A stretch of DNA of 26,440 bases from an uncultured Oscillospiraceae bacterium (GTDB lineage Bacteria; Bacillota; Clostridia; Oscillospirales; Oscillospiraceae): positions 1-26,440 of the forward strand of contig CAJUEC010000033.1 of assembly GCA_910585155.1 (NCBI GenBank), in the 5' to 3' direction. The translations under genes and the position numbers were made by a program. Below, piece by piece: positions 14,034 through 22,006 of this stretch (positions are counted from its first letter, which is position 1; the number at the start of each line of letters is the position of its first letter). Under the pieces are notes generated by a model, which saw only the letters and a list, made by a program, of their open reading frames with translations, searched no databases and was not told where the DNA came from.

Positions 14034-15710
14034 ATGGATATGTCAGTATGGTATCTGGTGGGCGCCATTTTGGTGTTCTTCATGCAGTGCGGGTTCGCCG
14101 CCGTGGAGGCTGGCTTCACCCGGGCCAAGAACGCGGGGAACATCATCATGAAAAACCTGATGGACTTCTGTATCGGCACGGTGGTGTTCATGGCTCTGGG
14201 CTATGGCATCATGAACAGCGGGAATTACTTCTTCGGACTCATCGGTCGGCCGGAATATCAGATGTTCACCGACTTCTACGCCTTTGACTGGTCCAACTTC
14301 TTTTTCCAGCTGGTGTTCTGCGCCACCGCCGCCACCATCGTGTCCGGGGCCATGGCGGAGCGCACCAAGTTTTCCAGCTACTGCATCTACTCCGCCGTGA
14401 TCTCCGCCGTGGTCTACCCCATCGAGGCGGGCTGGGTGTGGAACGCCCAGGGCTGGCTGGCACGTATGGGCTTCATCGACTTCGCCGGGTCCGCCGTCAT
14501 CCACATGGTGGGGGGCATCTCCGGGCTGATCGGGGCCGTCCTGCTGGGGGCCCGCATCGGCAAGTATGACGGGAAGGGCAGGTCCCGGGCCATCCTGGGC
14601 CACAACATCCCCCTGGCCGCCATGGGCACCTTCATCCTGTGGTTCTGCTGGTATGGCTTCAATGGCGCTGCGGCGTCGGATACCGCCCAGCTGGCCCAGA
14701 TCCTGGGCAGCACCACCATTGCCCCCGCTGTGGCCACGGTGGCCTGTATGCTGTTCACCTGGATTAAAAACGGCAAGCCGGACGTGGGCATGTGCCTGAA
14801 TGCCCCTCTGGCGGGGCTGGTGGGCATCACTGCGGGCTGCGCCAGCCTGGACGCCCTGGGCTCCGCCGTGGTGGGCCTGGTCACCGGCATCCTGGTGGTA
14901 CTCATTGTGGAGGTGGTGGACACCAGGCTCCACATCGACGACCCGGTGGGCGCGGTGGCGGTCCACGGCGGCTGCGGCCTGACGGGCACGATACTCACCG
15001 GCCTGCTGGCCACCGACGGCGGGCTGTTCTACGGCGGCGGATTCCGCCAGCTGGGGGTGCAGTGCCTGGGGGTGCTGGCCATCGCCGCCTACACCGTAGT
15101 GACCATGACCATTGTGTTCCAGATTATCAAGCACACCAACGGTCTGCGGGTGTCCGCCGAGGAGGAGATCGCCGGACTGGACTCCACCGAGCACGGCCTG
15201 CCCTCCGCCTACGCCGACTTCATGCCCACCACCACCCTGACGGCCATGCCCGGGGCCAACGCCTTCCCCGAGCCGGTGGCGGAAGGCGGTTCCAAGGGCA
15301 TGGACCAGGCAGTGCCCGTCCAGGTCATGTCCCGGCCCATGCCCGCCTCCGACGTGAAGCTGTCCAAGGTGACGGTGGTGTGCGCTCAGGCCAAGTTCGA
15401 GCAGCTCAAGTCCGCCATGAACGACATCGGCGTCACCGGCATGACCGTCGCCCAGGTGCTGGGCTGCGGCATCCAGAAGGGCCGCACGGAGTATTACCGG
15501 GGCGTGCCCCTGTCCATGAACCTGCTTCCCAAGCTCCAGGTGGACATGGTGGTGTCCAAGGTCCCGGTGGCCCAGGTGGTGGACGCCGCCCGGAAGGCGC
15601 TGTATACCGGCCATATCGGGGACGGAAAGATCTTCGTCTACGGCGTGGAGCAGGCTGTCAAGGTCCGCACCAATGAGCGGGGCTACGACGCCCTCCAGGG
15701 AGAGGAATAA
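14034..15710 (+). CDS. amt: Ammonium transporter fused to a C-terminal PII (GlnK-like) domain
   Basis: A 558-residue fusion. Residues 1 to about 380 form an Amt/Mep/Rh ammonium channel with about 11 membrane segments. The twin pore histidines are H157 in AVIHMVGG and H311 in AVHGGCG, and PNAE-type features include WVWNAQGWL. A linker (about 381-440) leads to a complete PII domain (443-558) with GMTVAQVLGCG, the T-loop region QKGRTEYYRGVPLSMN, the ATP site TGHIGDGKIFVYGV and the end RTNERG. The uridylylated T-loop tyrosine (Y51 of E. coli GlnB) is replaced by Leu. Tethered PII could gate the channel in response to ATP, ADP and 2-oxoglutarate. GGGAGGA precedes the ATG. A MITE-like element has inserted at the stop codon. 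Confidence 0.95.
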   Translation: MDMSVWYLVGAILVFFMQCGFAAVEAGFTRAKNAGNIIMKNLMDFCIGTVVFMALGYGIMNSGNYFFGLIGRPEYQMFTDFYAFDWSNFFFQLVFCATAATIVSGAMAERTKFSSYCIYSAVISAVVYPIEAGWVWNAQGWLARMGFIDFAGSAVIHMVGGISGLIGAVLLGARIGKYDGKGRSRAILGHNIPLAAMGTFILWFCWYGFNGAAASDTAQLAQILGSTTIAPAVATVACMLFTWIKNGKPDVGMCLNAPLAGLVGITAGCASLDALGSAVVGLVTGILVVLIVEVVDTRLHIDDPVGAVAVHGGCGLTGTILTGLLATDGGLFYGGGFRQLGVQCLGVLAIAAYTVVTMTIVFQIIKHTNGLRVSAEEEIAGLDSTEHGLPSAYADFMPTTTLTAMPGANAFPEPVAEGGSKGMDQAVPVQVMSRPMPASDVKLSKVTVVCAQAKFEQLKSAMNDIGVTGMTVAQVLGCGIQKGRTEYYRGVPLSMNLLPKLQVDMVVSKVPVAQVVDAARKALYTGHIGDGKIFVYGVEQAVKVRTNERGYDALQGEE

Positions 15711-15711
15711 A

Positions 15712-15977
15712 GGAACCTCTGAATAAATCGGCAAGAGCGATTTGCGAGAGATTTTTTGCTGTTGGGGTCCCCGCAAAGCCGTCCTTTGGGTTTGCGGGGA
15801 GAGGAGGCGCAGCGTAGTGAGCGAGCTTTCGGCGTCAGCCGGAAGCGAGTGATGCGGAGCTTGCGCCGACGAAGGCGGGATTTCGCAGGAATAATTGTGT
15901 TTATTTCAAGAAATCACAACGAAGTTGTGGCGAAAAAGATCCGCAAAGCGCCGCAGACGCATTGATTCAGAGGTTCC
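15712..15977. mobile_element. MITE-like element inserted at the amt stop codon
   Basis: A 266-bp non-coding unit. Its ends read GGAACCTCTGAAT and ATTCAGAGGTTCC, 13-bp perfect terminal inverted repeats that extend imperfectly for about 50 bases. A 4-bp direct repeat TAAA (15708-15711 and 15978-15981) flanks it, consistent with target-site duplication. The left copy contains the amt TAA, so insertion preserved the stop codon. It holds no convincing gene; the reading frames across it are by-products of its palindromic sequence. It is probably mobilised in trans by a DDE transposase encoded elsewhere; the family cannot be assigned here. Confidence 0.8.
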
Positions 15978-15990
15978 TAAAGAATACCCC

Positions 15991-16016
15991 AGGGCAAGGG
16001 CTGGTTCCCTTGCCCT
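15991..16016. terminator. Perfect hairpin between the MITE and purF
   Basis: A 10-bp perfect stem AGGGCAAGGG/CCCTTGCCCT with a 6-base loop (CTGGTT). No T tract follows. It probably belonged to the amt end or the purF leader before the element inserted, so it could be a terminator or an attenuator. The loop lacks the ANTAR A1/G4 signature. Confidence 0.5.
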
Positions 16017-16044
16017 GAGGGCGTTGACACAAGGGAGTGTTACC

Positions 16045-17406
16045 ATGGAGCTTCATGAGGAGTGCGGCGTGTTCGGCGTCTATGACCCCGCCGGAGACTG
16101 CGCCCGCACCGCCTATTATGGCCTGTACGCCCTCCAGCACCGGGGGCAGGAGGCCTGCGGCATCGCCGCCATCAACGACCGGGAGCTGTCCTATCACAAG
16201 GACGCGGGACTGGTGGGCGAGGTGTTCCACGAGGCGGTCCTGGACCGGCTGAACGGGACCATGGCGGTGGGCCATGTGCGTTATTCCACCACGGGAGGGA
16301 CCCGCCGGGAAAACGCCCAGCCTCTGACGCTGAGGTACGTCAAGGGCACCCTGGCCCTGGCCCACAACGGCAATCTGCCCCACGCGGACCAGCTGCGCGC
16401 ACAATTCGAGTACCAGGGGGCCATCTTCCAGACCACCAGCGACTCCGAGCTCATCGCCTACGCCATCGCCCAGGCCCGGCTGCGCTGTCCCTCGGTGGAG
16501 GAGGCGGTGCGCCGGGCGCTGGCGGGGCTGCGGGGGGCCTGGTCCCTCATCGTCATGTCGCCCCGGAAGCTGGTGGCTGCCCGGGACCCTTGGGGCTTCC
16601 GGCCCCTGTGCATGGGCCGACGGGGAGAGGTCGTGGTGTTCGCCTCCGAGAGCTGCGCCCTGGACGCGGTGGGGGCCCGGTTCGAGCGGGAGCTGGGCCC
16701 CGGCGAGATCGTGGCGGTGGAGGACGGGCGGGTGCGCACTGTCCAGCCTCCATCGGCGGGCGGCGGACACCTGTGCATTTTTGAGTACATCTACTTTGCC
16801 CGGCCCGACTCCACCATCTGCGGCCAGAGCGTCCATCAGGCCCGGCTTCGGGCGGGGCGGTTCCTGGCCCAAGAGCACCCGGCGGAGGCCGATGTGGTGA
16901 TCGGTGTGCCCGACTCCGGGCTGGACGCCGCCCTGGGCTATGCGGAGGCGTCCGGCATCCCCTACGGGGTGGGGCTGGTGAAAAACCGCTATATCGGCCG
17001 TACCTTCATCACCCCCGGCCAGGGCCGCCGGGAGCAGGCGGTGCGCATCAAGCTGGGGGCGCTGAGAAGCTGCGTGGAGGGGAAACGGGTGGTGATGGTG
17101 GACGATTCTATTGTCCGGGGCACCACCTCCCGGCAGATCGTCGCCCTGCTGCGGGAGGCCGGGGCTGCGGAGGTGCATCTGCGTTCCTCCGCGCCGCCCT
17201 TTACAGCGCCCTGCTATTTTGGCACGGATATCCCAGACGAGGAGGAGCTGATCGCCTGCCGCTGTTCAGTGGAAGAGATCAGGGCACGGACTGGGGCGGA
17301 CAGCCTGGGCTTTTTGAGCCTGGACGCGCTGAAGCGCATTGCCCCGGACGCCGCCTGCGGCTTCTGCGACGGGTGCTTTACGAGAAAGTATCCCATGCCC
17401 CTGTGA
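16045..17406 (+). CDS. purF: Amidophosphoribosyltransferase (glutamine PRPP amidotransferase)
   Basis: A 453-residue enzyme for the first committed step of purine synthesis, making phosphoribosylamine from PRPP and glutamine. The N-terminal Ntn glutaminase has its nucleophile at Cys7 in MELHEECGVFGVY, exposed by propeptide removal as in the Bacillus type. The PRPP loop is VVMVDDSIVRGTTS. Late cysteines in ACRCS and GFCDGCF fit the [4Fe-4S]-containing Bacillus-type PurF. The frame continues far upstream into the MITE, but ATG 16045 behind AAGGGAGTG gives the family N-terminus. It heads purF-asnB-pyrG-purC. No good promoter is seen directly upstream; a TTGACA at 16024 is too close to the start to serve this ATG. 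Confidence 0.95.
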   Translation: MELHEECGVFGVYDPAGDCARTAYYGLYALQHRGQEACGIAAINDRELSYHKDAGLVGEVFHEAVLDRLNGTMAVGHVRYSTTGGTRRENAQPLTLRYVKGTLALAHNGNLPHADQLRAQFEYQGAIFQTTSDSELIAYAIAQARLRCPSVEEAVRRALAGLRGAWSLIVMSPRKLVAARDPWGFRPLCMGRRGEVVVFASESCALDAVGARFERELGPGEIVAVEDGRVRTVQPPSAGGGHLCIFEYIYFARPDSTICGQSVHQARLRAGRFLAQEHPAEADVVIGVPDSGLDAALGYAEASGIPYGVGLVKNRYIGRTFITPGQGRREQAVRIKLGALRSCVEGKRVVMVDDSIVRGTTSRQIVALLREAGAAEVHLRSSAPPFTAPCYFGTDIPDEEELIACRCSVEEIRARTGADSLGFLSLDALKRIAPDAACGFCDGCFTRKYPMPL

Positions 17407-17430
17407 CCCAGGGAACAATAAAAGCCCCAT

Positions 17431-17446
17431 GGCTCCGGGGGGAGCC
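17431..17446. other. Short hairpin between purF and asnB
   Basis: GGCTCC and GGAGCC pair around a GGGG loop in the 63-base gap. There is no T tract, so it is more likely an mRNA structure than a terminator. Confidence 0.3.
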
Positions 17447-17469
17447 GGGAGGGCGGAAAGAGGAGACAT

Positions 17470-19050
17470 ATGTGCTCAATCATCGGTTATTGCGGCCCTG
17501 TGGCCGATTTTGGCGCCTTTCAGCGGGGCTTTGGCCGCACCGTCAGCCGCGGCCCGGACGACAGCCGGGTGCTCCGGGCCGGAGACGGCCTGCTGGGCTT
17601 CCACCGGCTGTCCATCATGGGCCTCACCCCCGAGGGGATGCAGCCCTTTGAGCGGGAGGGCAGCTGCTGTGTGTGCAACGGCGAGATCTATGGCTTTGAG
17701 CGGCTCAGGAAGATACTGGAGGGGAAAGGCTATGCGTTCCAGAGCGGGTCCGACTGCGAGATCCTGCTCCCCCTGTACCGGGAGTATGGCACGGCTATGT
17801 TTGCCATGCTGGACGCGGAGTTTGCCTGCGTCATCTATGACGGCACGGCGGGGGAGTTCATCGCCGCCCGGGACCCCATCGGCATCCGGCCCCTCTATTA
17901 CGGGCATGACCGCAGCGGCTCCGCCGTCTTTGCCAGTGAGCCAAAGAACCTGGTGGGGATCGTGGAGCACATCCTGCCGTTCCCGCCGGGACACTATTAC
18001 AAGGACGGCAGATTTGTGTGCTACCGGGACATTGCCCAGGTGGAGCGCGTCTGCCGGGACGGCATGGACGCTATCTGCGCCAGCATCCGGGAAAAGCTCA
18101 TCGCCGGAGTAGAAAAGCGGCTGGTCGCCGACGCTAAGGTGGGCTTTCTGCTGTCCGGCGGGCTGGACTCCTCCCTGGTGTGCGCCATCGCCGCCAGGCG
18201 GAGCTGTGCCCCGATCCACACCTTCGCCATCGGCATGGACACCGATGCCATCGACCTGAAATATGCCCGCCAGGTGGCGGACTACATCGGCAGCGACCAC
18301 ACGGAGGTCATCATCACCCGTCAGGATGTGCTGGACAGCCTGGAGACGGTGGTGGAGCTGCTGGGCACTTATGACATCACCACCATCCGGGCCAGCGTTG
18401 GGATGTACCTGGTATGCAGGGCTATCCATGAGCGGACGGATATCCGGGTGATTCTCACCGGGGAGGTCTCCGATGAGCTGTTCGGCTACAAGTACACCGA
18501 CTACGCCCCCAACCCCCGGGCCTTCCAGGAGGAGGCGGAGAAGCGGCTCCGGGAGCTGCATATGTACGATGTGCTCCGGGCGGACCGGTGTATCTCGGTG
18601 AACTCCCTGGAGGCCCGGGTGCCCTTCGGCGACCTGGACTTTGTGGAGTATGTCATGTCCATCGACCCGGAGAAAAAGCTGAACAAATACGGCATGGGAA
18701 AATATCTCCTGCGCAAAGCCTTTGAAGGGGACTGGCTCCCCGAGGGTATCCTGTGGCGGGAAAAGGCGGCCTTCTCCGACGCGGTGGGCCACTCCCTGGT
18801 GGACGACCTGAAGGAGTACGCCGGGGGGCGGTACACCGACGGGGAGTTTGAACAGCGGCGGCGGAAGTACGATCATGCCCGTCCCTTTACCAAGGAGTCC
18901 CTGCTCTACCGGGAGCTGTTCGAGAAATATTACCCAGGCCAGAGCCGGATGGTGGCGGATTTCTGGATGCCCAACAGGGACTGGGAGGGCTGCGATGTGG
19001 ACGACCCCTCCGCCCGGGTGCTGGCAAACTACGGGGGGAGCGGGGTATGA
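17470..19050 (+). CDS. asnB: Asparagine synthase (glutamine-hydrolysing)
   Basis: A 526-residue enzyme that makes asparagine from aspartate, glutamine and ATP. The N-terminal glutaminase starts MCSIIGYCG with catalytic Cys2 and contains LGFHRLSIMG and CNGEIYGFERL. The synthetase domain has the pyrophosphate loop FLLSGGLDSSLV and then GEVSDELFGY. The length and the PNPRAFQEE to VNSLEARVPFGD block fit the E. coli AsnB class. AGAGGAG stands just before the ATG. Its stop overlaps the pyrG start by four bases. Confidence 0.95.
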   Translation: MCSIIGYCGPVADFGAFQRGFGRTVSRGPDDSRVLRAGDGLLGFHRLSIMGLTPEGMQPFEREGSCCVCNGEIYGFERLRKILEGKGYAFQSGSDCEILLPLYREYGTAMFAMLDAEFACVIYDGTAGEFIAARDPIGIRPLYYGHDRSGSAVFASEPKNLVGIVEHILPFPPGHYYKDGRFVCYRDIAQVERVCRDGMDAICASIREKLIAGVEKRLVADAKVGFLLSGGLDSSLVCAIAARRSCAPIHTFAIGMDTDAIDLKYARQVADYIGSDHTEVIITRQDVLDSLETVVELLGTYDITTIRASVGMYLVCRAIHERTDIRVILTGEVSDELFGYKYTDYAPNPRAFQEEAEKRLRELHMYDVLRADRCISVNSLEARVPFGDLDFVEYVMSIDPEKKLNKYGMGKYLLRKAFEGDWLPEGILWREKAAFSDAVGHSLVDDLKEYAGGRYTDGEFEQRRRKYDHARPFTKESLLYRELFEKYYPGQSRMVADFWMPNRDWEGCDVDDPSARVLANYGGSGV

Positions 19051-20663
19051 CAAGATATATTTTTGTCACCGGGGGCGTGGTGTCCGGGCTGGGCAAGGGC
19101 ATCACGGCGGCGTCCCTGGGCCGACTTTTGAAGCAGCGGGGGTTGCGGGTGCGGGTGCAGAAGCTGGACCCCTACCTCAATGTGGACCCGGGCACCATGT
19201 CCCCCTATCAGCACGGGGAGGTGTTCGTCACCGACGACGGGGCGGAGACCGACCTGGATTTGGGCCACTACGAGCGGTTCATCGACGAAAACCTCACCGT
19301 GAACTCCTCGGTGTCCGCCGGGCGGGTCTACTGGAACGTCCTCAACCGGGAGCGGGCGGGGGACTATTTAGGGGGCACGGTGCAGATCATCCCCCATATC
19401 ACCGACGAGATCAAGCGGCACATCTACTCCCTGGAGGGAGAGGACGCCGACGCGGCCATTGTGGAGATTGGCGGCACGGTGGGCGATATTGAGAGCCAGC
19501 CCTTTTTGGAGGCCATCCGGCAGGTGGCTGCCGAGCGGGGGCGGCAGAACGTGATGTTTATCCATGTGTCCCTCATCGTGTCCATCCCCGGCTCCGGGGA
19601 GCTGAAGTCCAAGCCCACCCAGCACTCCGCCAAGGAGCTGCTCAGCCTGGGCATTCAGCCCGATGTGATCATGTGCCGCAGCGATTCCCCCATCCCCCGG
19701 GACATTCTGGAGAAGATCTCCTTGTTCTGCAATATTCCGGCGGACCATGCCATCCCCAACCTGACGGCGGACCTGCTGTACGAGGTGCCCCTGATGCTGG
19801 AGCGGGAGGGGCTGGCGGACGTGGTGGTGCGGCGGCTGGGGTTGATCTGCCACGCCCCCGACCTCACCGAGTGGACCGCCATGGTCCACCGGGCCAAGCA
19901 TCCCGCGGGAGCCGTCACCATCGCCCTGGTGGGCAAGTACGTGGGGCTCCACGACGCCTATCTGTCGGTGGCGGAGGCGCTGACCCACGGCGGCATCGAA
20001 AACGGCGTCTCGGTGGATGTTCGGTGGGTGAACTCGGAGGAGGTCACCCCGGAGACGGCGGACGGTCTTTTGGGCGGGGCCCAGGGAATCCTTGTCCCCG
20101 GCGGCTTCGGGGGCCGGGGCGTGGAGGGCAAGATCGAGGCCATCCGCTACGCCCGGGAAAACAAGGTCCCCTTCCTGGGCATCTGCCTGGGGATGCAGCT
20201 GGCGGTGGTGGAGTTCGCCCGAAACGTGTGCGGGCTGGCGGGCGCCCACTCCTCCGAGCTGGCCCCCCAAACGCCCCACCCCGTCATCGACCTGATGCCC
20301 GACCAGGTGGGGGTGACGGCCAAGGGCGGCACCATGCGGCTGGGAAGCTACCCCTGCCGGTTAAAGGAGGGCTCCCTGGCGGCGGCTGTCTACGGCGCGC
20401 AGGAGATCAGCGAGCGCCACCGCCACCGCTACGAATTCAACAACGACTACCGGGAGACGTTGACAAAGGCGGGACTGGTTTTGTCCGGCCTGTCCCCGGA
20501 CGGGCGGCTGGTGGAGGTTATCGAGCTGCCGGATCACCCCTGGTTCGCGGCGTGCCAGTTCCACCCGGAGCTGAAATCCCGGCCCAACCGGGCCCACCCG
20601 CTGTTTCGGGAGTTCGTGGCTGCGTCGATGGAGCGGAAACGCAAGGCCGATTCAGAAATTTGA
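19047..20663 (+). CDS. pyrG: CTP synthase
   Basis: A 538-residue enzyme that aminates UTP to CTP with glutamine and ATP. The synthetase domain opens TRYIFVTGGVVSGLGKGI and continues through KLDPYLNVDPGTMSP and VFVTDDGAETDLDLGHYERF. The class I glutaminase domain has its nucleophile in GICLGMQ and the His/Glu pair in QFHPELKSRP. Full family length. It starts at the ATGA overlap with asnB, so translation is coupled. The spacing to purC is 19 bases. Confidence 0.97.
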   Translation: MTRYIFVTGGVVSGLGKGITAASLGRLLKQRGLRVRVQKLDPYLNVDPGTMSPYQHGEVFVTDDGAETDLDLGHYERFIDENLTVNSSVSAGRVYWNVLNRERAGDYLGGTVQIIPHITDEIKRHIYSLEGEDADAAIVEIGGTVGDIESQPFLEAIRQVAAERGRQNVMFIHVSLIVSIPGSGELKSKPTQHSAKELLSLGIQPDVIMCRSDSPIPRDILEKISLFCNIPADHAIPNLTADLLYEVPLMLEREGLADVVVRRLGLICHAPDLTEWTAMVHRAKHPAGAVTIALVGKYVGLHDAYLSVAEALTHGGIENGVSVDVRWVNSEEVTPETADGLLGGAQGILVPGGFGGRGVEGKIEAIRYARENKVPFLGICLGMQLAVVEFARNVCGLAGAHSSELAPQTPHPVIDLMPDQVGVTAKGGTMRLGSYPCRLKEGSLAAAVYGAQEISERHRHRYEFNNDYRETLTKAGLVLSGLSPDGRLVEVIELPDHPWFAACQFHPELKSRPNRAHPLFREFVAASMERKRKADSEI

Positions 20664-20682
20664 GATACATGGAGGAAAGAGA

Positions 20683-21396
20683 ATGGAAAAGCAGACATTA
20701 CTTTATGAGGGAAAGGCAAAACGGGTCTATGCGACCCAAGATCCCGAACTGCTCATCGTGTCCTATAAAGACGACGCCACCGCGTTCAATGGAGCAAAAA
20801 AGGGGACCATCCAGGGAAAGGGAGTCATCAATAACCAAATGAGCAATCTGCTGATGGCGCGGCTGGAAAGACAGGGGGTCCCCACTCACTTTGTCCGGGA
20901 GCTGGGCCCTCGGGAGACGTTGGTGAAGCGGGTCTCCATTGTGCCGCTGGAGGTCATTGTGCGAAATTTGGCGGCGGGCTCCTTCTCCAAGCGATACGGT
21001 GTGGAGGAAGGGACGGCCTTTGATGAGCCGACTCTGGAATTTTCCTACAAAAATGACGAACTGGGTGACCCGCTGCTCAACGATGACCACGCGGCGGCAT
21101 TAAAGCTGGCCACACGCGAGGAGCTAGCCCTGATCCGGGGCTATGCTTTTCAAATCAACCGGCTGCTCAGGGAGATTTGGGCGGACAGGGGCGTCATCCT
21201 GGTGGACTTCAAAGTGGAGTTCGGTCGTCTGCCCGATGGAACCATCGTGCTGGCGGATGAGATCAGCCCCGATACCTGCCGCCTGTGGGACGCCAAAACC
21301 CGGGAAAAGCTGGACAAGGACCGCTTCCGCCGGGACCTGGGCGGAGTGGAAGATGCCTATCGCCGGGTAATGGAGCGGCTGCGCGGCAGTTTTTGA
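20683..21396 (+). CDS. purC: Phosphoribosylaminoimidazole-succinocarboxamide synthase (SAICAR synthase)
   Basis: A 237-residue ATP-dependent ligase joining aspartate to CAIR in purine synthesis. Motifs in order: LLYEGKAKRVYAT, SYKDDATAFNGAKKG, VRNLAAGSFSKRYG, LVDFKVEFG and ADEISPDTCRLWD. GGAGGAAAGAG precedes the ATG. It is the last gene of the purF-asnB-pyrG-purC unit, 93 bases before a strong terminator. Having purC here with asnB and pyrG, instead of inside a purine operon, is unusual. Confidence 0.96.
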   Translation: MEKQTLLYEGKAKRVYATQDPELLIVSYKDDATAFNGAKKGTIQGKGVINNQMSNLLMARLERQGVPTHFVRELGPRETLVKRVSIVPLEVIVRNLAAGSFSKRYGVEEGTAFDEPTLEFSYKNDELGDPLLNDDHAAALKLATREELALIRGYAFQINRLLREIWADRGVILVDFKVEFGRLPDGTIVLADEISPDTCRLWDAKTREKLDKDRFRRDLGGVEDAYRRVMERLRGSF

Positions 21397-21489
21397 CGGA
21401 GACATAGCGCGGTCGGGAATGGCTGCGGCGCAGGACGAGGGCGGACGGCGCCCCGCAGTTGGGCCGCAGACAGGGCCGGCAGATGACAT

Positions 21490-21530
21490 TGACCCGTGCA
21501 GTTATTCGCTGCACGGGTCATTTATATTTC
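21490..21530 (+). terminator. Intrinsic terminator after purC
   Basis: A 12-bp perfect stem TGACCCGTGCAG/CTGCACGGGTCA (21490-21501 with 21509-21520) and a 7-base loop, followed by TTTATATTTC. It ends the nitrogen and nucleotide block. I see nothing else in the 93 bases between purC and this site. Confidence 0.85.
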
Positions 21531-21542
21531 TACAATAATGTA
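21531..21542. promoter_or_regulatory. BlaI-type operator 1 (TACA-N4-TGTA)
   Basis: TACAATAATGTA, a perfect 4+4 palindrome upstream of the blaI -35. It resembles TACA/TGTA boxes of BlaI, MecI and CopY, but with a 4-base centre. Confidence 0.55.
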
Positions 21543-21552
21543 AAAATAATGG

Positions 21553-21581
21553 TTGACATTTCTATACCTTTGTAGTAGGAT
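21553..21581 (+). promoter_or_regulatory. Promoter of the blaI-M56 operon
   Basis: A perfect TTGACA (21553-21558), a 17-base spacer and TAGGAT (21576-21581). The second operator fills the spacer between the -35 and -10, so BlaI binding would block polymerase. Confidence 0.65.
21563..21574. promoter_or_regulatory. BlaI-type operator 2 (TATA-N4-TGTA)
   Basis: TATACCTTTGTA lies inside the promoter spacer, 32 bp centre to centre from operator 1 (about three helical turns), fitting cooperative binding of two dimers on one DNA face. Confidence 0.5.
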
Positions 21582-21624
21582 TGGATCATCCACAGTGGAC
21601 GCACTGGGACAGGAGGGTGACTAT

Positions 21625-22005
21625 ATGGATCGATCCAAAAAAATGTCTGAAACAGAAGCTGAGATCATGGAGGTGCTGTGGAACTCCGAAGCGCCCATGC
21701 CGGCGGCTGAACTGATAGGGCATTTTGCCGAGCAGCGGGGCAAGGTCTGGAAAGCTCCCACGCTGGCCACGTTTTTGTCGCGGCTCAGTCAAAAGGGGCT
21801 GGTGGCCTCCGTTCGCAGGGGGCGGGTCCCCTATTACCACCCGATCCAGACACGGGCGGCATATCAGCAAAGCATCGCCCAGGAGCTGCTGGACACCATG
21901 TACCAAGGGTCGGTGACCAAGTTCTTTGCCGCGCTCTGCGGCGATACGCCGCTCTCCGCGAAGGACCGCGAGGAGCTGAGGGCGTGGCTGGACGAGGAGA
22001 CATGA
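21625..22005 (+). CDS. BlaI/MecI/CopY family transcriptional repressor
   Basis: A 126-residue winged-helix repressor. It starts MDRSKKMSETEAEIMEVLWN, then has the recognition region KAPTLATFLSRLSQKGLVAS and wing VRRGRVPYYHP, and ends in a dimerisation helix region. ATG 21625 behind AGGAGGG gives the family N-terminus. The frame extends upstream across the promoter, but that part is not coding. It lies one base before the M56 peptidase gene, the standard repressor/sensor-protease pairing. By analogy with BlaI-BlaR1 it should repress its own operon until cleaved or released. Confidence 0.9.
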   Translation: MDRSKKMSETEAEIMEVLWNSEAPMPAAELIGHFAEQRGKVWKAPTLATFLSRLSQKGLVASVRRGRVPYYHPIQTRAAYQQSIAQELLDTMYQGSVTKFFAALCGDTPLSAKDREELRAWLDEET

Positions 22006-22006
22006 A

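Noticed and set aside
15756..15965. A 69-codon basic ORF inside the MITE
   Set aside because: It is produced by the element's inverted repeats, has no ribosome binding site and resembles no transposase.
16024..16029. TTGACA as the -35 of a purF promoter
   Set aside because: A -10 at 17-base spacing would fall at or after the purF start codon.
15895..16044. An upstream extension of purF into the MITE
   Set aside because: The extra 50 residues are basic element sequence; ATG 16045 gives the conserved PurF start with Cys7 at the right place.
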